Below are positions 23,613-35,565 of a stretch of 64,000 nucleotides of DNA, in pieces. Under the pieces are notes generated by a model that was not told the DNA's origin, made no database searches, and saw nothing but the letters and a program-made list of their open reading frames with translations. The position numbers and the translations under genes are program-made. Position 1 is the first letter of the stretch; every line of letters starts with the position of its first letter. The DNA is from Anastrepha obliqua. Its lineage: Eukaryota; Arthropoda; Insecta; Diptera; Tephritidae. The stretch spans positions 127,595,784 through 127,659,783 of the forward strand of contig NC_072893.1 of assembly GCF_027943255.1 (NCBI RefSeq), given 5' to 3'.

Positions 23613-24249
23613 AGTTTGTGTACCGCTAGCTACCAGTAACGCTTGCTTTTGTTTCTACCCGCTAAACGTTAGCTGCACTTGTGGTTTATGTTATTGTGGT
23701 AATTATGTACGTTGCCGCGGTGATGACAAATGTAATCTTCTGCAGCTGCTTTTTTTTTTTTTTGTTTGTGCAGTTAGCAATGCTTTGTTGTTGATTTTTT
23801 TTTTTTGTTGGCCTCTTAGGTTGTTCTTACGCTTATAATTGTTACAGAAGTTTTTCCAAAACCGCATTTGTGAGTTTGTCTAACTCGTTCACTTCGGCGC
23901 GGCGTATTGGGCAATTTTAATCGTCGCGCTTGGTTGCCTGTCGTGGCTAGGCGAATTTGCTCGTGTCCATCAGCCGTTGCGCGATGAAGAATTACAAATC
24001 GAAATCAAGGAGCTGAAAATATAAAATGAAATACAATTCTAATATAAGAAAAAAGTCTCATTTCGTTATAAAAAATGATCTAAAGTAAAAATAAAAAATT
24101 ATCAGAGATCGTAAACGGCCTCATGCCAGTTTTTGGCTTTGAGAAGAACAAGAAAATAATATATTAAATATATAAATTAAGATATGCATCACTTTGTGAT
24201 TCCTTTGACTATTTCCATACTTTCTTCTTTCGCATTGTCTGAATAACTA
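23613..24249. other. Upstream region of the ZP gene
   Basis: Contains the 5' leader and presumably the promoter of the ZP gene (minus strand), plus T-runs at 23750-23764 and 23797-23808. No TATA box or other defined site can be assigned. Confidence 0.35.
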
Positions 24250-25133
24250 CAGTCTGTGTCAGAAGAAAAGAACCGGTTTTTTCTTGTAACTTCAAGATAT
24301 ATGTATTTAGTTCTGCTTTTTGCTGCATAATAGCCCCTTTCAAAGGCTACAACGCCAGTGCTAACTCAGGTTAGTGTCGTTCGAAACTTTCCCGTACACG
24401 CAACCAAACAAAAATGAGTGTGAAGTACGCGAAGCGTTTTGAGGTGGTATTTTTAAGCACGCATTCGAAAGGGCTGCAAAAGTAATTAAAAAATCAAAAA
24501 AGTGTGTTGTGATGTGGAATCAGCGGTATAAGGTGTACAAAAATGTTGATGACTTTTCCGAGCGCGGCTTGAAGCGAGTGACGACAAAAAAGCAGTATAA
24601 AGTGATCGTCCAACTTTTTAAGCGGGACCCTTCTTTGTAACTACGCCGAGCACGTTCAGTTCTTGCTAAAAAGGGAATCGAATTGAGTATCAACACTGTC
24701 AAACTGAAGGAGGTGAACATATCCTACCGTCCCACATCATCAAAACCACTGCTCTCAGAAAAAACACATTGCGAAACAACAAAACAAGAAAATGGCGTCA
24801 CAGTATTTCACTGGCCTTCCCCCAGACGCCAGCCCCGTTGAAAATGTATGGGGAACTATGAAAACGCATCTTGCCGGAAGGCCAGTCCATGATTTAAAGC
24901 AACTCGTGCGTCATGTCGCAATATCTAGTCCTGTTTGTCTACGAGGTACGCAGAAAAGCTGGTTCAAAGCATGAAGAAGATGCCAGATTATACTCGACAA
25001 CGATGATAACTACACGGCTTATTGAGCAATTGCGACTCGTAGTTTTGTACATACTTTCATGCAAAAAAAATTTTAAATATATATCTTTTATACTTCATGA
25101 ATAATCGCGGTTCCTTTTTTCTGACGCAGACTG
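24250..25133 (+). mobile_element. Tc1-like (DD34E-type) element, decayed, with both terminal repeats
   Basis: It is bounded by TA at 24248-24249 and 25134-25135. The inverted termini are CAGTCTGTGTCAGAAGAAAA on the left and, as reverse complement, CAGTCTGCGTCAGAAAAAAG on the right. The transposase starts at ATG 24415 (MSVKYAKRFEVVF). It keeps HTH pieces (VVMWNQRYK) and the end of the catalytic domain (LPPDASPVENVWGTMKTHLAGR, 24815-24880, containing the final Glu). The central catalytic part is missing and there are stops, so it is a 884-bp internally deleted, dead copy. Confidence 0.85.
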
Positions 25134-25399
25134 TACTTTAAGAATGCTGGGGTATGAGGTTAGATTATGTTAGCTTTAGATAGATTGAATGTTTGCTCAC
25201 GAAAGAGCGGAGCTGGAGTGGGCGGCTCTTTTGTATCGAATACCCCAGGCAAAGCTCTGCTCCTGTTGGTCACTACAACGCGAAGAGAGTTAAATGTGTT
25301 AAATACATTTTTATTTGTGAAGAGCATTTGGCATTTTGGGCTGGTGCGAGACTACCATTTGGGGCATGAAACAGCAAAATGACAGAAGAAAATTTTTCG

Positions 25400-25580
25400 A
25401 ATAGTGGTCGCCCCTCGACAAGCAATGACAAGCCTCCGGGAATATTTTTGTCATGAAAAAGATCCCTGAAACTGTAGGCCTCTCGATTTGCCATTTGTGG
25501 CACAACATCAAGACGACCACCACAAATAGAAGGCCAAACACGTAACAGAAGTGTAAGCGCCAATTTGTTTTTTTTTTTTT
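25400..25580 (+). mobile_element. SINE-T copy 3 (5'-truncated)
   Basis: Body fragment with AGTGGTCGCCCCTCGACAAG, AACATCAAGACGACCACCAC and GCCAAACACGTAACAGAAG, then GTAAGCGCCAATTTG and a poly-T tail. Confidence 0.8.
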
Positions 25581-27150
25581 TAATTTTTATTTAACATATT
25601 GACAATTTATCAGGAAAGGAGTTTGTTTATGTATTAGCCAGAATATCGAAACCTTTTTAAATAGTCCATCTTGATAAATAAGCAATGGGTGGAATTTGTC
25701 AAGTGCAAAAAATAAGGTGTTTAAGTGTTTGCTATAAGGAGACAGCCGCATAGCTTGATGGGTGATTTATATTTTCAAAGTTAATTTTTAACTGGCTTCA
25801 GTTCAATTTAATAAAATCACAATAAGCTCACTTTTTTCAACTTTTTTACAATTAAATTAAAAGCATTCATTTGGCATATAATTACACAAAATTAAATTGT
25901 TAATCACTTATTTGCCTAAATTGTTTTTGTTTTTGGTAAAAAAAAAGTTTTTTTTATGTAATCACATCAACATTAGCATTTATCTCTTAAGAAACTGAAT
26001 GCATACAAATGTAAGCACATACATACACACACGTCCATTTATAGCTCATAGCTTAACTGCATTCATACGTCTTGTCACCGGAACTGGTTATCATGCGTAC
26101 TACTTATTCGAATAGATAGACATACATACATTAAGTTTTTGTTAACCGTATTTGTTTCTGTTTCTGTTTTTTTTTCTTTTTTCTTTTTTGCTCAGACGCA
26201 ATACCAGCTCTGGGCCATTGCAGTGAAGCAATAAATCATAATATAATTGCTCTAATTTAAAATTAGCAGCGCCACTTAAACATTTTGTAAGACATGCAAA
26301 TTCCGTGTGACATCAAATGTCTGGGAAGCAACAATAGTTTCTACAAAAGTAATGAAGACAGTGGCAACGACGCGAAGACCTTTTGCGATGACTTCTTTTT
26401 ATCTGGCAATCGAAGTGTTGCTGCTCGAAAAATCCCCTATTTCCCCCCTTGGATCCGCCCCTGCGAAAATCCCCAACAAAGGGCGATAGGTGTATTTGTA
26501 ATGCCTCAGGTGTACAAGTGAATGCGTAAATATGTAAGGAAATACATCACTATTTTATATAAGTACTTATTTGTTAGTCCATAAGTAGCTCTATTCAAAA
26601 TATTATTATATACATATAAACAGAGACGCTTCACGTCACTTGATTACAGATGCAAATTGATGCATAGCCCAATTGGGCGGTAAAATGCCAACTGACTGCT
26701 GGACGCTTTTGTGTGCTTGAAAAAATGTCAATGCTGAGCCATCAGAAGTAAAGCGGAGCAAAAGTGGCTAAGCTGAAGGTTGTTTTGAAACGCACAGAAA
26801 ATATTTGAATACCACAAACAAACGGCTAGTAAATAGAAGATTGAAAAATGTGAAAATAAAAGTGAGGCTACGTACATTTTGTGTGTATATATTGTATTTA
26901 AATTCCTTATTAAATTACAGCCATTCAAATGTTACAATAAAAACCCATATACTCGTATTAAAATTCAAAGAGCAGACAATTTTTTTAAATATTACTAAGA
27001 TGCTTTAATTTTGCTCATTATGGCAATTATAACGATAAAATAAAAGTCGGATTATAAATTTTTCTTTTTTTTTTGGATTACTGCAGCTGTCGTTTGGTCA
27101 AGTTGCTGGTGTCCATCACCAGTTTCGTACGAACATAAAGATAAATATAA
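25581..27150. other. Intergenic DNA
   Basis: AT-rich, with simple repeats (CATACATACACAC near 26020). No coding frame with a recognisable domain; the frames at 26294-26521 are probably chance. Confidence 0.4.
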
Positions 27151-27159
27151 AGGGTCTTT

Positions 27160-27640
27160 CAAAAGTGACGCCTAGATGTCAGTAGTGAATAATTCCTGGA
27201 CTGTACCTTTTTTATGTCATCTTTGGCATTTGTCAAGTAGATAAACGTACAATTTTACTCGATAGAACAACGCATTAAAATTATTGAAGCTTATGAAAAT
27301 GGTCGATCTTTAAAAACAATAAAGAATTCGTGTATTTTTTTCGTAGAAATAATAGTCCGAATGAGTCGACAATTCAAAGGTTGGTGAAAAATTTCAAGAA
27401 ACTGGTTCTGTCGAGGATAGAAAAAGGACCAAACTGGAAGTACTGGACAGACCAAAAACTGGACGTGCCGCTGAGAATATTGCTGCTGTAGGGCAAAGTG
27501 TTGCCGAAAAACCTTCAACATCGCTATTTCGACTTTCTCAATAACTAAGCATTCATGAATCGACTGTTTGGGGAAGTTTACTTGCTAAGGGCCATATTTT
27601 GAATAAAAATGGTGAAACCTGGAAGAATCTAAATCTTTAC
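27160..27640 (+). pseudogene. Tc1/mariner N-terminal remnant
   Basis: Fragments QRIKIIEAYENGRS, NNSPNESTIQRLVKNF, TGSVEDR and RPKTGRAAENIAAV, read across frames, match the paired HTH domain of DD41D/mariner-like transposases (pattern APNESTIRRLVDRF). The likely 5' terminus is AAGGGTCTTTCAAAAGTGAC near 27150. No catalytic domain is kept. Confidence 0.6.
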
Positions 27641-27830
27641 ATGTTTTTGTTAACATCATCTAGGCGCGTTTTTTGAAAACCGCTTTACAAGTCTGAATAT
27701 CTGTAGTCAGAGGCAATAACCGCCTAAGACGAAATCAATCGTTCCCACGACAGTCGGTTCTACGTAACCGGAACGACCCGGATTTGTATCTGGCCAAGGA
27801 CTGTCATTTCAGCAGCATTCCCCGTATATG

Positions 27831-30800
27831 TCTTCTTCTTAATTGGGGCGATAACCGCTTACGCGATTTTGGCCGAGTTTAACAAAGCGCGCCAATCGTT
27901 TCTTTCTCGTGCTAACCGGCGCCAATTGAACACACCAAGTGAAGCCAAGTCCTTCTCCACCTGATCTTTCCAACGCAGAGGAGGCCTTCCTCTTCCTTTG
28001 CTACCACCAGCTGGTACCGCATCGAATACTTTCAAAGCAGGAGCGTTTGTATCCATTCGGACGACATGACCCAACCAACGTAGCCGCTGAATCTTTATTC
28101 ATCATCATTCCATCGCCTGCGATATTCGCCGTTGCCAACGTGCAAAGGTCCAAAAATCTTGCGCAGAATCTTTCTCTCGAACACTCCAAACGTCGCTTCA
28201 TAAGATGTTGTCATCGTCCAAGCTTCTGCACCATATCTTGTAGAGTGTTAGTTTTGTTCGTCGAGAGAGGACTTTACTGCTCAGTTGCCTACTTAGACCA
28301 AAGTAGCACTTGTTGGCAAGAGAGATTCTACGTTGGATTTCAAGGCTGACATTGTTATCGGTGTTAATGCTGGTCCCTAAATAAACGAAGTCTTTTACAA
28401 CCTCGAAATTATAACTGTCAACAGTGACGTGGGCGCCGATACGCGAGTGCGCCGACTGTTTGTTTGAAGACAGGAGGTACTTCGTTTTGTCCCCGTTCAC
28501 CACCAAACCCATTCGCTTTGCCTCTTTATCCCGTTTGGAGAAGGCAGAATTAATAGCGCGGTTGTTAAGGCCGATGATGTCAATATCATCGGCATACGCC
28601 AGCAATTGTACGCTCTTATAAAATATTTTGCCTGAGCGATTAAGTTCTGCGGCTCGTACGATGCTCTCCAACATCAGGTTAAAGAAGTCACACGACAGCG
28701 AGTCACCTTGTCTGAAACCTCGTTTGGTATCAAACGGCTCGGAGAGGTCCTTCACAATTCGGACGGCGCTGCTGGTGTTGAGCAACGTCATCTCGCAAAG
28801 CCGTATTAGTTTTGTGGAGATACCAAATTCAGACATCGCGGCATACAGATAACTCCTCTTCGTACTGTCGAATGCAGCCTTGAAGTCGACGAAAAGATGG
28901 TGTGTTTCGATTCTCCTTTCGTGGGTCTTTTCCAAGATTTGGCGTATTGTAAATATTTGGTCGATGGTAGACTTTCCAGATCTGAAGCCACACTGATAGG
29001 GTCCAATCAGTTGGTTGACAGTGGGCTTCAGCCTTTCACACAATACGCTCGCTAGAACCTTATAGGCGATATTTAGAAGACTAATCCCGCGGTAGTTAGC
29101 ACAGATTGCAGGATCCCCCTTCTTATGGATTGGGCAGAGCACACTTAAATTCCAATCGGCAGGCATGCTTATATCCGACCATATTTTGCATAGGAGCTGA
29201 TGCATGCACCTTACCAGCTCCTCGCCGCCATGTTTGAATAGCTCAGCCGGCAGTCCGTCGGCGCCTGCGGCTTTGTTGTTCTTTAGCCGCGTTATCGCTA
29301 TTCTCACCTCGTCATGGGCGGTTAGCGGAACGTCAATTCCGTCGTCGTCGATTGGGGTATCGGGATCTTCACATTATCTGTGACATGCGCAGCTATCACT
29401 GTTTAACAGGTTCGAGAAGTGTTCCCTCCATAATTTAAGATTGCTCTGGATGTCAGTCACCAGTTCGCCGTCTTTGTTCTTACAGGAAAACGCACCGGTC
29501 TTAAAACCTTCTGTAAGCCGCCGAACTTTCTGATAGAATTTTCGGGCGTTGTTCCTGTTGGCCAGCATCTCAAGCTCCTCGCACTCACGTATTTCGGGCT
29601 CTCGTTTCTTCTTTTGGATAATACATCTCTCTTCCTTTTTTAGCTCTCGGTAGCGATCCCACATGGCTTGCGTTGCGCCTGATCGCAGCGTGGCTCTATA
29701 GGCAGCATCCTTTCTTTCTGCGGCAGGATGACATTCCTCGTCGTACCAATTGTTTTTTCGGGCTCGCCGGAATCCGATTTCTTCTTCGGCGGCGGTGCGT
29801 AGGGAACGAGAAATGCTGCTGCATTGCTCGTGCATGCCGGTTTGTTGGGCAGTGCTCTCTGAGAGCAGGAGTGAGAGTCAAATGGCGAATCTTCTGGCTT
29901 TCTCTTGTGATTGCAACTTTTCGATGTCGAACATTCTTTGCGTAGGTAGATGTACGTTTTTTGCTGCACAGAGGCGTGTGCGCAGTTTTGCTGCAACAAG
30001 GTAATGATCCGAGTCGATTTTGGGTCCTCAGATCGTACTTACATCTAATACACTAGAAGCGTGTCTTCCATCTATCACAACATGATCGATCTGGTTTCGA
30101 GTTTTTCGATCAGGGGACAGCCAGGTAGCTTGGTGGATCTTTTTATGATGGAATCTGGTGCTGCAGACTACCATGTTTCGGGCCCCGGCGAAGTCGATCA
30201 GCCTCTGTCCGTTACCGGATATTTCGTTGTGCAGGCTGAATTTTCCGACTGTGGGGCCAAAAATTCCCTAATTGCCCACCCTGGCGTTGAAGTCGCCAAG
30301 CACGATTTTAATGTCGTGGCGGGGGCAGCGCTCATAGCAACGTTCCAAGCGTCCTTCTCTTCCGTCGGGGCGTGAGCGCAAATTAGCGAGATGTTAAAAA
30401 ATCGCACTTTGATGCGGATTATTGCGAGACGCTCATCCACCGGAGTGAACGACAGTACTTGGCGACGAAGTCTCTCTACCACAACAAATCCGACACCGAA
30501 TTCGCGCTCCTTTACATGGCAGCTCTAGTAGACGTCGCAAGATCCTATGGTTTTCTTGCCTTGCCCCGTCCATCGCATCTCTTGGATGGCAGTGATGTAA
30601 GCCTTTACTCTCACGAGGACATCAACCAGCCGGGCAGAGGCACCTTCCCCATTAAGGGGCCGGACATTCCAGGAGCATGCCCTCAAATCGTATTACTTAT
30701 TTCGTTTGCAGGGGTCGTCATCAGTGTTGGAAGTTCTCATCCGAGGCTTTGTTGCTGCTTTCATTGGGGGGTCTTTTTAAGTGGCGGGTCCCAAGCCCTG

Positions 30801-31010
30801 CGCACAACCAGCTATCCTGGAATGCTTCACCTTCTCACGTTAGCTCACTCCCGAACGGGTGTTCGGAAGCTACCCAGAGGATACGTGGGCTAATCCCGGA
30901 CGTTGTGAGCTCCTTGAACCATATGGAGAAGAATCGTCCTGGCCACTCCCAAGTGAATGGCGATCAGTAACTTTCCCCACTTGCGTGGACTTCTACACAT
31001 GGAACCATCC
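27831..31010 (-). mobile_element. RTE-type LINE, complete ends, decayed
   Basis: It is 3180 bp on the minus strand. The boundaries come from the split SINE-B and from the 12-bp duplication TCCCCGTATATG (27819-27830) / TCCCCATATATG (31011-31022), with one mismatch. The 5' leader is about 245 bp. The 3' end is CGCCAATTAAGAAGAAGA, an (AAG)n tail. It is the longest of three RTE copies in the window and defines the family ends. Confidence 0.88.
27859..30770 (-). pseudogene. RTE endonuclease-reverse transcriptase, broken
   Basis: A frame beginning near 30767 (MKAATKPRMRTSNTDDDPC) leads into an APE-type endonuclease: ACSWNVRPLNGEG, LVRVKAYITAIQEMRW, LGDFNA-type and IDSDHYLVAAKLR segments down to about 29990. 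A basic linker follows. The reverse transcriptase is in the open 369-codon frame 29307-28198, with NNKAAGADGLPAELFKHGG, CPIHKKGDPAICANYRGISL, GFRSGKSTIDQIFTIRQ, FRQGDSLSC and LLAYADDIDIIG. The RTE-typical C-terminus lies at 28074-27859 (MGHVVRMDTNAPALKV, KGRGRPPLRWKDQVEKDL). In-frame stops in the endonuclease (near 30690 and 30520) and frameshifts near 29350 and 28200 make it non-functional. Confidence 0.88.
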
Positions 31011-31469
31011 TCCCCATATATGTATGGGAAATATTTATGCTGCTATAACAACAACAACAACAACAACGCAATCAAGGTTTTCGAGAAAAAAACTCTTTAC
31101 ATATTACACAGCGACCAATACTATAACGCCCGTTTTCCCAACTAACATCGAACATTACAACTTAATTTATCATACCGACAAACACATTTTCGTTCTCACA
31201 AAAGCTTTTCGAACTCTCATTTCGACATATTTATAGATTAGTTGATGTATCCTACGAAATTCCTAGTCAGGTTTAATGTACAGTGAAATGAATAAAAGCG
31301 ATGCAAATAAAGAACAGCTGGTTGGGTACTCACCAGCATTGCCAGGTAGTGGATTTTTATGCAGCCTTAGAACTAGGAAATTTGTCCTTGTCAGTGGTTG
31401 CGAAAATGTAAAGAGTGAAAGCTAACTTTAAAGTTAGCAAGAGATTATCGGCTCGGTCAGTACAGCTGA

Positions 31470-31682
31470 CTGTAACGGTCTCGGCAGGCAATGGCAAACC
31501 TCCGAGCGTATTTCTGCCATGAAAAAGCTCCTCATAAAAATATCTGCCGTTCGGAGTCGACTTGAAACTGTAGGTCCCTCCATTTGTGGAACAACATCAA
31601 GACGCACACCATAAATAGGAGGAGGAGCTCGGCCAAACACCTAACAGAAGTGTACGCGCCAATTATTTATTTATTTTTTTAT
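31470..31682 (+). mobile_element. SINE-T copy 4 (5'-truncated)
   Basis: The best preserved 3' half in the window: TCGGCAGGCAATGGCAAACC, GCCGTTCGGAGTCGAC, GGAGCTCGGCCAAACACCTA and AACAGAAGTGTACGCGCCAA, then a TTATTTATTTATTTT tail. Confidence 0.85.
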
Positions 31683-31861
31683 AGTTATTACTATAGAACC
31701 ATAGTTATACTCGTCTGTACATGCAATGCTTTTTCCATTTAAATGAATGGTTTATATTCAAAAATATATTTGTGGGGGCGTAATTGAAATTTTCGTTACA
31801 TATGAATATTTTTATCAAGCATAAGAAAAATCAAACAACAGCTATAGGAATATCAGCAGAC

Positions 31862-31995
31862 GATAGGTTAGGTTGTAATGGACGAAAAAAGTTTGGTTCA
31901 TCCTTTGTGATACCATTGCAAAGGGGAAAAAAGAGGTCAAGGAAAACGATAGGACGAAAAGGAGAGGGGTGGGAGGGTTGAGTATTTGTGGACTA
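31862..31995 (-). mobile_element. LINE-C-type 3' end fragment
   Basis: Reverse complement of a LINE-C-like 3' untranslated region: GATAGGTTAGGTTG at the tail side, then TTTGTGATACCATTGCAA, GGACGAAAAGGAGAGG and GTATTTGTGG. It resembles the end of LINE-C (13440-13640) and the copy at 35217-35400. Confidence 0.55.
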
Positions 31996-32109
31996 TGTTT
32001 GATAAGTTATGCACCAAAACTGCCTATGTTTTTAAAAACTATTATTTTACAAATTAAGGAGCCTGCAATTCTGAATAACTAAATATCAAATAGTGTCGCA
32101 GTCGTATTT

Positions 32110-32440
32110 TTAAGACAAAAATTGTGAATACGATATATGAATACGAATACAAAGATTGCAAATACGAAGATAGTTATAAATACGAAGACGCATACTAATA
32201 CAATTGCGAATACGAATGATAATACAAATACGATTACGAATCCAAATATTTACGAATACGAATATGAATACGAATACGAATGTGAATGTGAATACAAATA
32301 GGAATGCGAATATAAAAACGAATACGAATAGAATAATACAAATAAGTATCAGAATACGAATTCAAGTATGAATACGAATACCAATGCGAATACGAATACA
32401 TATACGAACATGAATACGAATCCAAATAGAAATAAAAATT
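32110..32440. repeat. Hexamer-type tandem repeat (GAATAC)n
   Basis: About 330 bp of degenerate GAATAC/GAATACAAATAC units, with GTGAAT and AATGCG variants. Frames across it on both strands are tyrosine/asparagine/threonine-rich low-complexity translations, not genes. Confidence 0.85.
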
Positions 32441-32773
32441 TTTGTGAATTTGTAAAACCAATTATTTTTTTTATTTTTATTTTTATATTTTTATTTTTTT
32501 TTTTTTTATATTTTATTATTTTTTATTTTTTTTTTTTTATATATTATTTTATATTTTTTTAAGCTTCATCACCAATGCTACGTTACGTTCAGCACACTCA
32601 AAAATTTTTGTGAATTTGTAAAAACAATTATTTTGCTTAGTTTTATTTTTTTATTTTTATTTTTTTATTTTTTATTTGTTTTTTCCCCCCCCTTTTTTAT
32701 ATATATTTTTTTATATATACATTTTTTTTTAAGTTTCATCACCAATGCTACGTTATGTTCAGCATACTCAAAC
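32434..32773. repeat. Direct duplication of ~170 bp with T-rich core
   Basis: Two units (about 32434-32603 and 32604-32773). Each starts AAATTTTTGTGAATTTGTAA and ends AAGYTTCATCACCAATGCTA / CGTTAYGTTCAGCAYACTC, with long A/T-rich runs inside. Confidence 0.75.
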
Positions 32774-34270
32774 ATATTTTAGAATAAATATTTCAATATA
32801 GCCCATTGTAATGGTTAGGAGTGTCGCAGCCTTCAACAAGTATTACTACAATATATTTGTAATATAAACATCGAGCCTGAGACAAACCTTCGTCCATCAG
32901 CCGTTTGCACACAAAAGAGCAAATAAAAGCTTGGCCATAACATTATAACATAACAGCGAAAACAGTAAGCAAAAATCGTCATTGATTATTGTTAATATTT
33001 GATCGTTTGCTGATTAAATAATATTTATTGATTTTGGTGTGCTCATTTGCTTTGAGATGAACTTAAAATTCCAATCGTTCACACCACATTTTGATTAGCT
33101 AAACCCGCATAAGAGTGGCGAAAAGAGGAGCACACAATAAGGTGTAGCCGCAAGTGCAATACCGAATAGACCTCGCTTGAGGCAAATTTCGAAATTAATA
33201 TACCGCAAGCTTTATATAAATACTACTAACACTCTCTGTATGTATTATACGTCTACAATACATTTTCTTTTTTTATTTAGCGCATATTTTTATTGATGTC
33301 ATCCATTACTCTTCGCTCAAAAAGGATTGTGTACCACCGTCGCAACTACCCGTCTAACTTCTTATCAAATCCAAGTAGTTGCATATCGATGATCAATCTC
33401 TGATCACACAATCTCCTTTCGAAGCCACAAGCAAAAACAAAAACCACCACAACTCAATTTTTATTGCTTTTCTCGTATATCGTTTTGTTTTTTTTTTTTT
33501 CTTTCATTTTTTGCTTTACTTCTTTTTGCACGGTCATCTTCATCATGATAGTGGACATCGGTCAATGTTTTCTAATCATTGATGACATAATAATTTTTGT
33601 TTGTATTTTTTCCTATATTTTATTGCCTTTTATTGGCTTATTCCCTTAATGGCCTTTGGCGGTCGTTCCATTGAAATATTCAGCTATTGCAATATGCGAA
33701 ATGTTTAGGTATGACGAAGCGGTATTGCTTAAATATTGGCGCATCATAGGGCCATTTATTAGGGCATTTAGGTATATATATCGTTTTTGTTTTTAATATA
33801 AATTGTCGTTGCTGTAAAGGGAGTTAAAGATGCCACAGGCAATTAATTTATTGCAATAAAACCAGGTAGACAGCGTGCGAATTTATGTACATTTTCGACT
33901 TTATGTTTGTATGTTTAAAGGTTTCATAAAAATAAAAAAGTATAATACAAAAATGAAAATATAAATGAAGAACATACCAGTTAGATAATTTGTAACGTTT
34001 TTATTGTTTTTGAAGCAGTAAATCTTGGTCAAATAAAAATTTCGTTCTGTTTTTGCTTAACTGTTCAGAGAAATCTAGTAAAGATGCTACAAATACAGAT
34101 TATAAAAAGTGGCACAAATACACATATTTTTGACAGTTTGAGACGAAGCTTTTACCTTTGCTATTAATCCAGAATATTACCAAACTCTGTCTGAGTCGGT
34201 GTAACTGTCAAGTATGGCTATAAAGGTCACACTGGAGATATGCGCTTACAAAGAGGCCAGAGCAAAATAT
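32774..34270. other. Intergenic DNA
   Basis: AT-rich, no recognised element. The frame at 33464-33649 is phenylalanine-rich low complexity. Confidence 0.4.
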
Positions 34271-34331
34271 AGGGTTTTCCAATCAGAGGTGTTATTTTGA
34301 TATTGAAAAAAAAATGCTATTTTTTATGCCG

Positions 34332-34699
34332 TTAATAGTGGAAAATAACATTAGGCAAATGACCACCGCGACGACGCTTACAGGACAATATCATTTTCAT
34401 GAAATTTTCCATAACCGAATTGCAAAATGGCTGCGCTATGTCCTCGATAGCCTCATGAATTCCATCTTTGAGGCCTTGAATCGACCCTGGGCTGGCGAAG
34501 ACCTTCTCTTTCACGTGGCCCCAAAAAAAAAGTCACAAGGTGTTAAATCACAAGATCTCGGTGGCCAAAAGTAACCGCCTATGCGAGAGATAATAGGGCC
34601 CGGAAACTTTTCCCGTAAAAGATCAATGGTTTCGTTGCTTGTGTTGCACGTAGCCACGTGGTGATGAAAATAAACGTTGTTAAGATCAATACCATCCAA
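34332..34699 (-). pseudogene. DD41D-like transposase C-terminal remnant
   Basis: Two overlapping minus frames (34699-34511 and 34514-34332) give NNVYFHHHVATCNTS, KFPGPIISRIGG and WPPRSCDLTPCDFFF, then KEKVFASPGSIQGLKDGI and RRGGHLPNVIFHY. The FQQDGAT motif is changed to FHHHVAT, so the second catalytic Asp is lost. The distance to the last Asp is 41 residues. A frameshift separates the two parts. It is dead and belongs to a lineage different from the intact element at 36128. Confidence 0.75.
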
Positions 34700-35216
34700 T
34701 TCCGGCTATAAAAAATCGTTAATCATCTCTCGATAGCGCACTCCATTCACCAATAACACCTGTTATTGCAAAACCCATAAGGGGTGTTAAATGGATTGAT
34801 GCACAATCATAAATTGTGTTGGGATGTCGTAATTCAGTTTCGATACCTAAGATTCACGCATTAGTGTCATGAAGATTTTAAATGACTTGGTAAATGTCTG
34901 TCAGTTCATAAATACATATGTCATTTGGCATGGGTGAAAAGCAACTTGCGCAGAAGGTTTGAGATGTATTTAACTTAATGAACTACGACTACTAGTTTCG
35001 AGGATCATAATGGCGCTACATAATTTAAAATGGTCATCCCGATCCCTAGGATCTACCCGGTAGAAAGGTGAAGAATTTATTACAGTTCTGTTCTCTAGTC
35101 GTGAACCCGATTGTTCTTGTATGTGAGTAGAGTAAAGCATCGATGCTAACATCTAAGAAATTTCTTTAGAACAACGGCCAATATGTTATTGTCGAACGAC
35201 GTAATCGAGCAGTCAT

Positions 35217-35400
35217 GTGGATTAGGTTAGGTTAGAATTGTTGTCCGGAGAATGGGCCCACTTGAACGAAGAAATCAAATTCATCTAAAGGAACTAAGGT
35301 GAACTAAGGTGAAGGAAACCGATCGGACGAAAAGAGAGAAAGGAGAGGGTGGCGGGAAGGAGGGGGTTAACTATTTGTGGATTACGAACGACGACTGATT
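35217..35400 (-). mobile_element. LINE-C-type 3' end fragment
   Basis: Plus-strand ATTAGGTTAGGTTAGAATTG, then GGTGAAGGAAACCGATCGGA, CGAAAAGAGAGAAAGGAGAG and TATTTGTGGATTACGAACG. As reverse complement this resembles the 3' end of LINE-C, closing with two to three CCTAA units. Confidence 0.55.
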
Positions 35401-35510
35401 TACGGTTGGGTTAACCGTTTTATTTAATGCTAACACTCACGCCAGCCAGTTTTAAAATCTAGAAATCAAGCAAAAATGTACCCCTTATATAAGCCTTCTG
35501 GAAGTGTAAT

Positions 35511-35565
35511 TGTTGTAGCAGCATAAACATTCCCCAAAAACTATACGGAGAATGCTGCTAAAGTG
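35511..35565 (-). mobile_element. SINE-B 3' fragment
   Basis: Plus-strand TGTTGTAGCAGCATAAACAT, TCCCCAAAAACTATACGGAG and AATGCTGCTAAAG: the tail and stem-loop part of SINE-B only. Confidence 0.65.

Larger units (their letters stand above)
27740..31068 (+). mobile_element. SINE-B copy 2, split by the RTE element
   Basis: The left part (27740-27830) has CGTTCCCACGACAGTCGG, ACCGGAACGACCCGGATTT, TGGCCAAGGACTGTC and AGCATTCCCCGTATATG. The right part (31011-31068) has TCCCCATATATGTATGGGAA, ATATTTATGCTGCTATAACA and (ACA)n. The break is exactly in the stem-loop (CATTCCCC/GGGGAATG in intact copies). Confidence 0.85.
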
